Shown: piece by piece, positions 1 through 5,620 of the stretch
Layout: every line of letters begins with the position of its first letter
Position numbering within the stretch: position 1 is the stretch's first letter
Source: a virus
Strand: one strand, 5' to 3'
Virus record (IMG/VR): IMGVR_UViG_3300030419_000291
Coordinates: 1-40,173 of that record
DNA length: 40,173 bases
The notes under the pieces: model-generated
What the model was told of the DNA's origin: nothing
Databases searched by the model: none
Seen by the model: only the letters and a program-made list of their open reading frames with translations
Translations under genes and position numbers: made by a program

Positions 1-39
1 GTGTAGATTTATCAAAACAAGGGTTAATATTTACATAAA

Positions 40-333
40 ATGGCACACGAGAATAGAAAAGCAGCTTTGTTAAAGAAGCATGGGTTAAGTGGAGTCAATA
101 AAGCAAAACGTACACCTAATCATAAAACAAAGTCGCACATAGTCCTTGCACAAAAAGGGCATAAGATAAAGCTAATAAGATTTGGTCAACAAGGTGTGAA
201 AGGTGCAGGTAAGAATCCTAAGACTGCAAAAGATAAAGCACGTAAGAAATCTTATTATGCTAGACACTCAGCACAAGACCCTAGTCCAGATATTTTTTCT
301 GCTAGGTATTGGGCTCACAAAGTAAAATGGTGA
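40..333 (+). CDS. Small basic conserved phage protein
   Basis: 97-residue, Lys/Arg-rich protein with no membrane segment or signal peptide. The C-terminal third carries an aromatic and basic signature (KKSYYARH, then SARYWAHKVKW at the end). From memory this resembles the ARH...ARYW..W ending of small marine phage proteins, but I cannot name a function. It is the first gene of a tight plus-strand series; the next gene starts 7 bases after its stop. The 39 bases before it contain only the end of something upstream and a weak AAGGG element. The high positive charge suggests nucleic acid binding, which is inference. Confidence 0.75.
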   Translation: MAHENRKAALLKKHGLSGVNKAKRTPNHKTKSHIVLAQKGHKIKLIRFGQQGVKGAGKNPKTAKDKARKKSYYARHSAQDPSPDIFSARYWAHKVKW

Positions 334-340
334 TTTAAAA

Positions 341-982
341 ATGGTTAAAAATAGTAAAACTTCTGCTCAAATGGGTAGAGAAAATAGACAAAAGATTATC
401 AACGCACTTAAAAAAATATTTCGTTTTGATAAAAATATAACAAAAGCGTTAAAGGATAGTCCAAAAGAAACAGTTAAAAAGTTAGCAGATGGAACATTTG
501 ATAAAGGGGTGAGTACAAAACAAAAAACTAATAGAGTAATTAATGACATAGTAAGTAAAGATAAAAAAGAAATGCCTATAAAGGACCAACTTTCAAGTAT
601 ATTTTCTACAAGTAGAAACCCAAATGTTGCAAAGGACTTGACACCAATAGCAAAAAAACCTAAAGTAAAATCTTCAATGACACAAAAAGAAGCTGCTAGA
701 AAAAGAAAAAGCCTTTTACAAACAAGCAGAAAAACTCCTAATGTAAGTATAACGATTGCTTCTATAGGTATTCCAAAAAGTAGACCCGAAAAACCAAAAT
801 CTAAAAAACTAGAAAAGAAAAAAACCCCAACTAAAAAAACACAAACGCTAGTGTATTTAAAATCAGGCAAAAAAGGAACAATCGCACAACGATTGGCAGA
901 GTTAGATAAAGAGAAAGCATTAGAAAAAGTAAAAAAATTAGCACAAGCATCTCTTAAAAAGAAAAAAACGAGGAAGGCATAA
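341..982 (+). CDS. Lysine-rich hypothetical protein
   Basis: 213 residues, extremely rich in lysine, with low-complexity Lys/Pro/Thr/Ser stretches in the second half (for example KKKTPTKKTQT near residues 154-164) and a C-terminus of charged helix ending in KKKKTRKA. No recognised domain. The composition resembles the 346-residue protein at 6121-7161, which also has KTPTK-type repeats. Its stop overlaps the next start by one base (TAATG), so the two are probably translationally coupled. A long hydrophobic open frame on the opposite strand is the complement of AAA codons and is not a gene. Function unknown; DNA or RNA binding is inferred only from charge. Confidence 0.7.
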   Translation: MVKNSKTSAQMGRENRQKIINALKKIFRFDKNITKALKDSPKETVKKLADGTFDKGVSTKQKTNRVINDIVSKDKKEMPIKDQLSSIFSTSRNPNVAKDLTPIAKKPKVKSSMTQKEAARKRKSLLQTSRKTPNVSITIASIGIPKSRPEKPKSKKLEKKKTPTKKTQTLVYLKSGKKGTIAQRLAELDKEKALEKVKKLAQASLKKKKTRKA

Positions 983-1290
983 TGGCAAAAGTAGAAGAAG
1001 GTGAAATTGTTAATACAGTAGAAGAAGCAAAAACTGTTTTAAGAAATCCTGATAAATATAGTGTACAACAAGTAAAAGATGCAAAAAACCTTATGGATAG
1101 GTTTGCTACACTTAACCAAGAATCCAATAGAACAAAAATGGCTGATGGTGGCATGGCAAGTGGAAAGAAACATATGTATTTAAACGCAGGAGCTGCCGTA
1201 GTGGATAATTTACCAAATAAAGGTACAAGAGCATTAGCTAAAACAGCGAAAGGCAGAGAAGCATTAAAAAATATGGGGTTACTTAAATAA
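982..1290 (+). CDS. Hypothetical protein with GGM motif
   Basis: 102 residues. The first half is a charged, probably helical segment. The second half begins with the motif KMADGGMASGKK (about residues 52-63), followed by a more conserved-looking region ending KGREALKNMGLLK. The GGM/GGL-A-K motif recurs in other proteins of this window (the 50-residue peptide at 2348, and the proteins at 11280 and 23277). The start shares a base with the previous stop; GAGGAAGG lies just upstream as a Shine-Dalgarno sequence. I do not recognise a family with a known role. Confidence 0.7.
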   Translation: MAKVEEGEIVNTVEEAKTVLRNPDKYSVQQVKDAKNLMDRFATLNQESNRTKMADGGMASGKKHMYLNAGAAVVDNLPNKGTRALAKTAKGREALKNMGLLK

Positions 1291-1545
1291 GTGACATATA
1301 AAAGAAACTATCAAAAAGAGTATGCGAATGAAACACCTGCACGTAGACAAAAACGTGTAAACAGAAACTTTGCTAGAAAACAAGCTATGAAGCAAGGACT
1401 TGTAAGAAAAGGTGATGGAAAAGATGTACACCATGTAGGAGGTAACGCATTAAATAGAAATAGTAAACTTAAAGTTGTTCCTGCATCTGTAAATAGGTCA
1501 TTTAGTAGAACAAAAACTGCTAGAAAAAGATTTGCGTTTTCATAA
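1291..1545 (+). CDS. Small basic protein with HNH-like core
   Basis: 84 residues with a GTG start directly abutting the previous stop. Residues 46-70 contain an HNH-like core: VHH at 46-48, then GN, N55, S58, L-x-V-V and N68-R-S. This spacing matches the His-His...Asn...Asn pattern of small HNH nucleases such as the HNH_3 type. The flanks are very rich in Arg and Lys. The usual second zinc-binding Cys pairs are absent, and the domain is shorter than a typical HNH endonuclease of about 100-150 residues. It could be a minimal HNH nuclease or a DNA-binding derivative. Its place upstream of the lysis and packaging genes fits the HNH proteins often found near phage terminases. Confidence 0.65.
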   Translation: MTYKRNYQKEYANETPARRQKRVNRNFARKQAMKQGLVRKGDGKDVHHVGGNALNRNSKLKVVPASVNRSFSRTKTARKRFAFS

Positions 1546-1847
1546 TGAGAAGAGTACCTAGAAAAAAAGGACAACCAAGAAAGTCTAAAAAGCATAGCGA
1601 CCTTTATACAGATGAAGACCCAAAAGGCACAATACATGGATTAAAGTTTGCTACAGTAAAAGATGCTAAAGAATCCGTAGCAAAAATAAAAAGGTCAAAT
1701 AGAACACACGCACATAAAACACAAGCTGCGATTGCAATGGAACAACGAGCAAAAGCTGCAGGTAAACTTAAAGCAGCAGCAGTGTATAGAGCATTTATAG
1801 AAGAACAGAAAAAGAAAACAAAGAAACGTGCATCCAATAGAAGTTGA
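1545..1847 (+). CDS. Small basic conserved phage protein
   Basis: 100 residues beginning with a Lys/Arg-rich tail, then the block HSDLYTDEDPKGTIHGLKF (about residues 18-36) and a helical segment with AHKTQAAIAMEQRAKAAGK. I recall this HSDLYTDE-PKGTIHGL plus AHK-QAAIAM-QRA combination as a recurrent small protein of marine phages and other viruses, without a known function. The start overlaps the previous stop by one base (TAATG). The compact domain with conserved His and acidic residues is unlike the low-complexity neighbours, so it probably has a defined fold. Confidence 0.75.
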   Translation: MRRVPRKKGQPRKSKKHSDLYTDEDPKGTIHGLKFATVKDAKESVAKIKRSNRTHAHKTQAAIAMEQRAKAAGKLKAAAVYRAFIEEQKKKTKKRASNRS

Positions 1848-2442
1848 TATTAGAAATTGGTCTAAAAACTTTTTAGAAATACCAAGTGATAAATTAAATG
1901 GATTACCTCCTTGTCCTTATGCAAAAGATGCTTGGTTAAAAAATAAAGTAAAGTTTGATATTAACACTGGGTTTGAAGGTTTAACAAAACAAATTAAAGA
2001 GTTTGATAATCACAAGTATGATATTGTAATATGGGCTTGTGATGAAGATATACCTGAAATGCAATATCTTGACGGATATTGTGACGGAATCAATGAGGTT
2101 TTGTCTGTACTAGGCAAAGATATGCACTTGATGGTATTTCATCCTGACTTTGACGCTATTACTGCAGGGTTAGAGTTTTTGGATGATGGTGGCATAACTA
2201 ACCAAGAGTTAGAGTATGCAATGGTGTTTGTGCAGAGATTATCCACACTTGATGATGCTGCACTTAGTTTGGAAAAGTCTGGATATTATCAGTATTTTCC
2301 AAAATGGATATATCAAAGTCTAGTAGTAGATAGAAGGAGATTAAGAAATGCCGGGTCACAACAAGAAAGCAAAAATGGCAAAGAAAATGCGTGGAGGAGG
2401 AATGATGAAACCCAAAAGAATGATGGGTGGTGGTATGGCTAA
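1828..2442 (+). CDS. CPYA-motif conserved protein (DUF1415-like)
   Basis: 204 residues from a GTG start that overlaps the previous gene by 20 bases. Visible features are LPPCPYAKDAW (about residues 26-36), an acidic core with WACDEDIPEMQ, and LMVFHPDFDA near residue 112. The CPYA...FHPDF combination weakly resembles the LCPFA...FHPDY pattern of DUF1415 proteins, so a related fold is possible. It is the one acidic, globular-looking protein in this cluster. The last 30 or so residues are low-complexity and overlap a different open frame (2348-2500) that looks more gene-like, so selection on this tail may be weak. Function unknown. Confidence 0.7.
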   Translation: MHPIEVDIRNWSKNFLEIPSDKLNGLPPCPYAKDAWLKNKVKFDINTGFEGLTKQIKEFDNHKYDIVIWACDEDIPEMQYLDGYCDGINEVLSVLGKDMHLMVFHPDFDAITAGLEFLDDGGITNQELEYAMVFVQRLSTLDDAALSLEKSGYYQYFPKWIYQSLVVDRRRLRNAGSQQESKNGKENAWRRNDETQKNDGWWYG

Positions 2443-2500
2443 AATGGCTAAAAAGAAAAAGATGATGCGTATGGGTGGTATGGCTAAAAAGAAAAGATAG
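2348..2500 (+). CDS. Met/Gly/Lys-rich 50-residue peptide, overlapping gene
   Basis: 50 residues reading ATG at 2348 to TAG at 2500, in a different frame from the 204-residue gene whose last 95 bases it shares. By direct translation it has 13 Met, 15 Lys, 4 Arg and 9 Gly, and no acidic residue. The pattern is repeated GGGM, GGGMAKMAKKKK and GGMAKKKR. The same GGM-A-K motif appears in other proteins here. It resembles the Met/Gly/Lys-rich C-terminal tail of the SRP protein Ffh, but low complexity makes that weak. The stop overlaps the next GTG start by one base. The ordered run of starts and stops supports a real gene. Confidence 0.6.
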   Translation: MPGHNKKAKMAKKMRGGGMMKPKRMMGGGMAKMAKKKKMMRMGGMAKKKR

Positions 2501-2610
2501 TGCCGAAACTTGTTCGTTCAACATATATTCCCAAGAAGCGTATTCGCAGACCGGGAAGACATAAAAAGAAGGTTAATAAACGTGATAAAGTTAAAACACA
2601 TTGGGCATAA
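2500..2610 (+). CDS. 36-residue very basic protein
   Basis: GTG start at 2500 shares one base with the TAG of the preceding peptide (TAGTG). The product contains VRSTYIPKKRIRRPGRHKKK followed by VNKRDKVKTHWA. I recall the pattern STY-PK--I-RPGRHKK as a recurring very small protein in marine phages. It is almost entirely Lys, Arg and His plus a short conserved aromatic segment, suggesting nucleic acid binding or a virion peptide (inference). It is shorter than most gene finders report. A longer open frame across the same bases (from 2510) is likely only real from the GTG at 2582. Confidence 0.6.
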   Translation: MPKLVRSTYIPKKRIRRPGRHKKKVNKRDKVKTHWA

Positions 2611-2731
2611 GCTATCAAGAAAGTTTATTTATTATCTTGGATTAACCTTCTTGTATATGGGAAAACCTTTTTCAAAAATAGGTAATTGGTTTTGGAGAAA
2701 GCACAGAGATATACTTGACACATTAGACTAA
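2582..2731 (+). CDS. 49-residue hypothetical protein with hydrophobic segment
   Basis: The open frame runs from 2510, but the best start is GTG at 2582, because the gene at 2500-2610 occupies the upstream part and AAGAAGG lies 9-10 bases before this GTG. The product is MIKLKHIGHKLSRKF, then a short hydrophobic aromatic stretch (IYYLGLTFLYMG), then GNWFWRKHRDILDTLD. The hydrophobic segment is short for a transmembrane helix; the protein may bind a membrane surface. It overlaps the previous gene by 29 bases and the next gene starts 17 bases later behind a GGAG site. I do not recognise a family. Confidence 0.45.
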   Translation: MIKLKHIGHKLSRKFIYYLGLTFLYMGKPFSKIGNWFWRKHRDILDTLD

Positions 2732-2748
2732 CGGAGATAATATATAAA

Positions 2749-3234
2749 ATGGTAGTCGCAGAAGTTTTGACAGGAATAGCTTTAGTAAAACAGGCTACCG
2801 ACTTTATCAAACAGAATATAGAAACTGCAAGAGATATAGGCGATATTGCAGGAGAAATAGATAACTTGATAAAGGGAGAGTCCGAAGCACAAAAAGCAAG
2901 ATTTAAAAAATCAGGAGGGTTTTCTAATTTTGATACAGAATCTGTAGCACAAGAAATCATAGACGCTAAGCTAGCTGCCGAGAAGCTCAGAGAGGTGGCT
3001 GTAATGGTGGACCTCAGATTTGGAAGTGGAACGTGGGCTGGTATTTTGGCAGAACGAAAGAAAAGAATAGAAGAACAAAAAAGAATACTTGCCGAAGAGA
3101 AAAAACAACGAGCAATAGAAAGACAAGAGAACATAGATTTTTTTAAGATGATAGGTGGAGTAATAGGATTAGTATTAATTGTTTTAAGTTTAGTTGCCGT
3201 TATGATATTAGTAATGTCTAAACCTGCATTATGA
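2749..3234 (+). CDS. Coiled-coil protein with C-terminal membrane anchor
   Basis: 161 residues. The N-terminal 40 residues are an amphipathic helix with AEVLTGIALVKQATDFIK. Residues 98-128 form a strongly charged coiled coil (ERKKRIEEQKRILAEEKK). Residues 133-156 are one transmembrane helix, with a short SKPAL tail. There is no signal peptide, so it is likely a tail-anchored cytoplasmic protein. ACGGAGATAA provides the ribosome binding site. I recall similar proteins near lysis genes of marine phages but no assigned role. An inner-membrane virion or lysis accessory role is possible; a spanin is less likely because the anchor is C-terminal. Confidence 0.7.
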   Translation: MVVAEVLTGIALVKQATDFIKQNIETARDIGDIAGEIDNLIKGESEAQKARFKKSGGFSNFDTESVAQEIIDAKLAAEKLREVAVMVDLRFGSGTWAGILAERKKRIEEQKRILAEEKKQRAIERQENIDFFKMIGGVIGLVLIVLSLVAVMILVMSKPAL

Positions 3235-3380
3235 TAGAAAAAATAGCAACATACTTTTTACATTTTTGTACTATTATTGTAACATTATATCTTATATATG
3301 CAATAGGAATGGCAACATTAAATACAATATGTGATTGTGCAAGAGATTATAATAATTGGTGGGAGTTTAAATGGCTTTAA
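3231..3380 (+). CDS. 49-residue single-span membrane protein
   Basis: ATG at 3231 overlaps the previous stop as ATGA, and the gene ends 10 bases inside the next one. The product has one hydrophobic span (TYFLHFCTIIVTLYLIYAIG, residues 7-26), then NTICDCARDY with two Cys, and ends NNWWEFKWL. GTGGGAG inside its 3' end provides the ribosome binding site of the following gene. The ATGA coupling to another membrane protein and the tight packing make it a credible gene despite its size. It could be a lysis accessory protein; nothing in the sequence assigns a function. Confidence 0.6.
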   Translation: MIEKIATYFLHFCTIIVTLYLIYAIGMATLNTICDCARDYNNWWEFKWL

Positions 3381-3610
3381 AAAGTCCTCAAATAAGTTTA
3401 AAAAAATGGTCAAACCAAAAATGGAGAACCAAGTCAGGTAAACCTTCTGCTAAAACAGGAGAAAGATATTTACCTGAAAAAGCTATCAAAGCATTAAGTC
3501 CTGCAGAGTATGCTGCAACAACAAAAGCAAAACGAGAGGGTACAAAAAAGGGTAAACAATTTGTAAAACAACCTAAAAGTATTGCAAAGAAAGTAAGGAG
3601 ATTTAGATAA
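3371..3610 (+). CDS. Basic protein with TGERYLP block (half of a DUF5872-like pair)
   Basis: 79 residues, basic. Contains KKWSNQKWRTKSGKPSAKTG then ERYLPEKAIKALSPAEY, followed by TTKAKREGTKKGKQFVKQPK. I recall this block as the C-terminal part of a small protein in many viruses (DUF5872-like), where it follows a GGKPGQWSARKAQ block in one chain. Here the QWSARKAQ block is a separate gene, placed after this one (3610-3894). The stop overlaps the next start by one base (TAATG), so the two halves are probably made together. Function unknown. Its start lies inside the end of the preceding small membrane protein gene. Confidence 0.75.
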   Translation: MALKSPQISLKKWSNQKWRTKSGKPSAKTGERYLPEKAIKALSPAEYAATTKAKREGTKKGKQFVKQPKSIAKKVRRFR

Positions 3611-3894
3611 TGGCAACAATAAAAGCAAAAAGAACAATTAAAAAAGTTGCAGGTAAATTAAAAAAAGCTAGTAAGGCACACGCAGGTCAAGCAAAAGCAT
3701 TATCTAGTTTAAAGTTAAATAGAGGTGGTAGCACAGTAAATAAAGCAGGTAACTATACAAAACCTACTATGCGTAAAAATTTATTTAATAGAATTAAAGC
3801 AGGTGGTAAAGGTGGTAATCCGGGTCAATGGTCTGCTAGAAAAGCACAGATGTTAGCACAACAATATAAAGCAAAAGGTGGAGGATATAGATAA
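3610..3894 (+). CDS. Basic protein with QWSARKAQ block (partner half)
   Basis: 94 residues. The N-terminal 45 residues are a lysine-rich tail. The C-terminal half holds NYTKPTMRKNLFNRIKAGGK, then GGNPGQWSARKAQMLAQQYK, ending GGGYR. In related proteins, as I remember them, this block precedes the W...TKSGKPS...ERYLP block within one protein; here the blocks are in separate, coupled genes in reversed order. The chain ends just after GGGY, the point where the fused version would continue. The GGTGGAGG at its 3' end also serves as ribosome binding site for the LysM gene. Function unknown. Confidence 0.75.
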   Translation: MATIKAKRTIKKVAGKLKKASKAHAGQAKALSSLKLNRGGSTVNKAGNYTKPTMRKNLFNRIKAGGKGGNPGQWSARKAQMLAQQYKAKGGGYR

Positions 3895-3895
3895 A

Positions 3896-4342
3896 ATGAA
3901 AAAGGGAAGAAATACACAAAAAACAAAACTAAAAGATGATGAAAAGGCAAAAAGAAAATCACCATCAACATCTCAAAGCACAGGAGCTTTTTTTAGTGAC
4001 CTTATTAAAGCAATTAAGGGTGGAGGTGCAAGTAAATTAACAAAAAATTATAAAGTAAAAAAAGGAGATACTGCTAGTGATATTGCTAAAAAAGCAGGAA
4101 TAACTTTACTACAACTTAAAAAATTAAACCCTAAATTAAAAACAGGTCAAGGTGGAACACCTCCTAAAGGAACAGTTGCACAAAAAACAATGCAAGTTGG
4201 TTCTATTATTAAACTACCTGACCCACAAAGTTTTAAAAATTTTAGGTTACAAGATATAAAAAGAAAAAAACCTGTGTATAAAGGTGTTACAAAAACACAA
4301 TTTGAAGAGATGAATGTTCCTATAAAAAAGAAAAAGAAATGA
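3896..4342 (+). CDS. LysM-domain protein of the lysis cassette
   Basis: 148 residues from ATG 3896; an ATG at 3878 is in frame but lies inside the previous gene's end, and GGAGG fits 3896 better. Residues 1-50 are a Lys-rich tail. A LysM fold follows from about 51: NYKVKKGDTASDIAKKAGIT then LLQLKKLNPKLKTG, and after a Gly/Pro/Thr-rich insertion VGSIIKLP at 101-108. LysM domains bind GlcNAc of peptidoglycan. There is no signal peptide or membrane span, and the C-terminus is again lysine-rich. Its place directly before holin and lysozyme genes suggests a cell-wall role, perhaps as a virion or lysis accessory protein. The gene ends ATGA into the holin gene. Confidence 0.8.
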   Translation: MKKGRNTQKTKLKDDEKAKRKSPSTSQSTGAFFSDLIKAIKGGGASKLTKNYKVKKGDTASDIAKKAGITLLQLKKLNPKLKTGQGGTPPKGTVAQKTMQVGSIIKLPDPQSFKNFRLQDIKRKKPVYKGVTKTQFEEMNVPIKKKKK

Positions 4343-4722
4343 TACAAGCATTAATAGGTCCTATATCTAGTTTAGCGTCAACATGGTTGGAGGGTAAAGT
4401 TGAAAAAGGTAAAGCAAAAGTTAAAGCAGATGTGGCAAAAGCTGAAGCAGAAGCTATCGTTATGCAAAAGAAAGCTACAGGAGAAATTGACTGGGATTTG
4501 GAAATGGCTAAAGGTTCTCATAACTCGTGGAAAGACGAATGGTTAGTTGTACTTTTTTCAATACCTTTAATTTTAGCCTTCATTCCGGGTATGGAAGGAA
4601 TTGTACAAAATGGATTTGAACAGTTGGAAAAAATGCCAGAATGGTATCAATACAGTCTTGGGGTCATTGTTGCTGCTTCCTTTGGGGTTCGCAGTGCTAC
4701 TAAGTTCTTTGGTAAAAAATAA
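4339..4722 (+). CDS. Holin, 3TM GTA-type family
   Basis: 127 residues. The N-terminal 60 residues are a charged, Ala/Lys-rich amphipathic helix. Then SWKDEW (63-68) leads into one transmembrane helix (about 68-85), the linker EQLEKMPEWYQY, and a second helix at about 104-121, ending in FFGKK. The SWKDEW-x-FSIPL...FIPG...PEWYQY arrangement matches the 'holin of 3TMs, gene-transfer release' family (PF11351) as I know it. Holins make inner membrane lesions that let the lysozyme reach the wall. Start ATG overlaps the LysM stop as ATGA; the stop overlaps the next ATG (TAATG). The lysozyme gene follows two genes on. Confidence 0.8.
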   Translation: MIQALIGPISSLASTWLEGKVEKGKAKVKADVAKAEAEAIVMQKKATGEIDWDLEMAKGSHNSWKDEWLVVLFSIPLILAFIPGMEGIVQNGFEQLEKMPEWYQYSLGVIVAASFGVRSATKFFGKK

Positions 4723-4943
4723 TGGCAGAAGAAACTTCGGACTTAATACCAGACAAAGCAACGTATCAAAAGAACAGAAGGTACATGGCATGGGCTGCAC
4801 TTGTAATGATGATGGTAGCGACTGTGGCTGTGATTGTGAGTCCAGAGAGGTTTGCAAGTGCCGAAGCAATCCTAATGATGATGTATGGTAGTTTGTCTGC
4901 ATTAGTTGCAGCATACTTTGGGTTTAGTGGAAAGAAAAAATGA
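4722..4943 (+). CDS. Two-span holin-like membrane protein
   Basis: 73 residues with a soluble N-terminus (KATYQKNRRYMAW), two hydrophobic helices (about 22-40 and 48-68), and a basic KKK end. Placed between a 3TM-family holin and the lysozyme, with one-base overlaps on both sides. A small, two-span, basic-tailed protein in this position is a good candidate for a second holin, antiholin or pinholin. I recall similar 'NRRYM-WAAL' proteins in marine phages and gene-transfer-agent-like clusters without confirmed function. A cysteine-rich reading of the same DNA in another frame is a shadow. Confidence 0.7.
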   Translation: MAEETSDLIPDKATYQKNRRYMAWAALVMMMVATVAVIVSPERFASAEAILMMMYGSLSALVAAYFGFSGKKK

Positions 4944-5449
4944 AGTATAGTAGAAAACAATTTATAGAAAAATTAATTGAACATGAGGGATGCGTTCTAA
5001 CTGTATATCAAGATAGTTTAGGAATAGACACTATTGGTATCGGTAGAAATTTACAAGATAGAGGAATATCTCCTGAAGAACTTGCACAGATGGAAACATC
5101 TATAGAGGATATTCACGACAAAGGTATTACAGAAGCAGATGCAATATATCTTGCAGAGAATGACGTACAGATTGTTGAAGATGAACTTTCTAAAGCACAT
5201 CCTTGTGTGGAAAGGTTAGATGCTGTACGTCAGCTTATACTGATGGATATGGCTTACAACATGGGTGTACCAAGATTATGTAAGTTTAAAAATATGTGGA
5301 GGAATATTCACAAAGCAGTAGAAGCTGATATTAAAAAAGAAAAGTTTTTTCGTGCTGCATCACTAGAGATGTTAGACAGCAAATGGGCAAGACAAGTAAA
5401 AAGCAGAGCAAAGAAAATGGCAATCGCTATGCGAAGTGGAGAGTTTTAA
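4940..5449 (+). CDS. Endolysin, T4-type lysozyme (glycoside hydrolase 24)
   Basis: 169 residues. The N-terminus LIEHEGCVLTVYQDSLG then IDTIGIGRNL aligns with the T4 lysozyme active site. The catalytic triad Glu11-Asp20-Thr26 of T4 corresponds to Glu16-Asp25-Thr31 here. VRQLILMDMAYNMGVPRL (about residues 94-111) is the second conserved block of the fold, and SKWARQVKSRAKKMA near the end matches the C-terminal W-x-x-Q...R conserved helix. It cleaves the MurNAc-GlcNAc bond of peptidoglycan. No signal peptide or signal-anchor is visible, so it depends on the adjacent holins for export. ATGA overlap with the upstream holin-like gene. Length is close to T4 lysozyme's 164. Confidence 0.95.
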   Translation: MKYSRKQFIEKLIEHEGCVLTVYQDSLGIDTIGIGRNLQDRGISPEELAQMETSIEDIHDKGITEADAIYLAENDVQIVEDELSKAHPCVERLDAVRQLILMDMAYNMGVPRLCKFKNMWRNIHKAVEADIKKEKFFRAASLEMLDSKWARQVKSRAKKMAIAMRSGEF

Positions 5450-5450
5450 T

Positions 5451-5612
5451 ATGACTGAACCTAAAAAATTAACAGTAGAAGAAGCAAGAAAAAAGGGAAT
5501 AATATTGAAGAAGAAAAAAATTAAAGAAAATAATACTGTATATTTTAAAACAGGTACACCTCCTAAAAAGAATAAAACTGGATTCTTTGATTTTTTTACA
5601 GTATTTAGGTAG
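5451..5612 (+). CDS. 53-residue basic hypothetical protein
   Basis: ATG at 5451, one base after the lysozyme stop. The product MTEPKKLTVEEARKKGIILK continues with a lysine run, then TVYFKTGTPPKKNKTG and a Phe-rich end (FFDFFTVFR). It fills the gap between lysozyme and the small terminase exactly, leaving 8 bases to the next ATG. No recognised family. The C-terminal FFDFF is too short for a membrane helix but could insert into a membrane or a protein groove. Accepted mainly on position and on the absence of any competing frame. Confidence 0.5.
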   Translation: MTEPKKLTVEEARKKGIILKKKKIKENNTVYFKTGTPPKKNKTGFFDFFTVFR

Positions 5613-5620
5613 TAAAAATA

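Noticed and set aside
367-870. Long hydrophobic open frame on the minus strand opposite the Lys-rich gene, looking like a membrane protein
   Set aside because: It is the complement of AAA and AAG codons, which read as Phe and Leu. The plus-strand frame has coupled start and stop signals, and similar antisense frames occur opposite every Lys-rich gene.
4601-4891. Plus-strand frame encoding a Cys-rich segment (MGCTCNDDGSDCGCDC) resembling a metal-binding protein
   Set aside because: It overlaps both holin-type genes in a different frame. The Cys codons arise from the Met/Val-rich membrane codons of the second holin-like gene.
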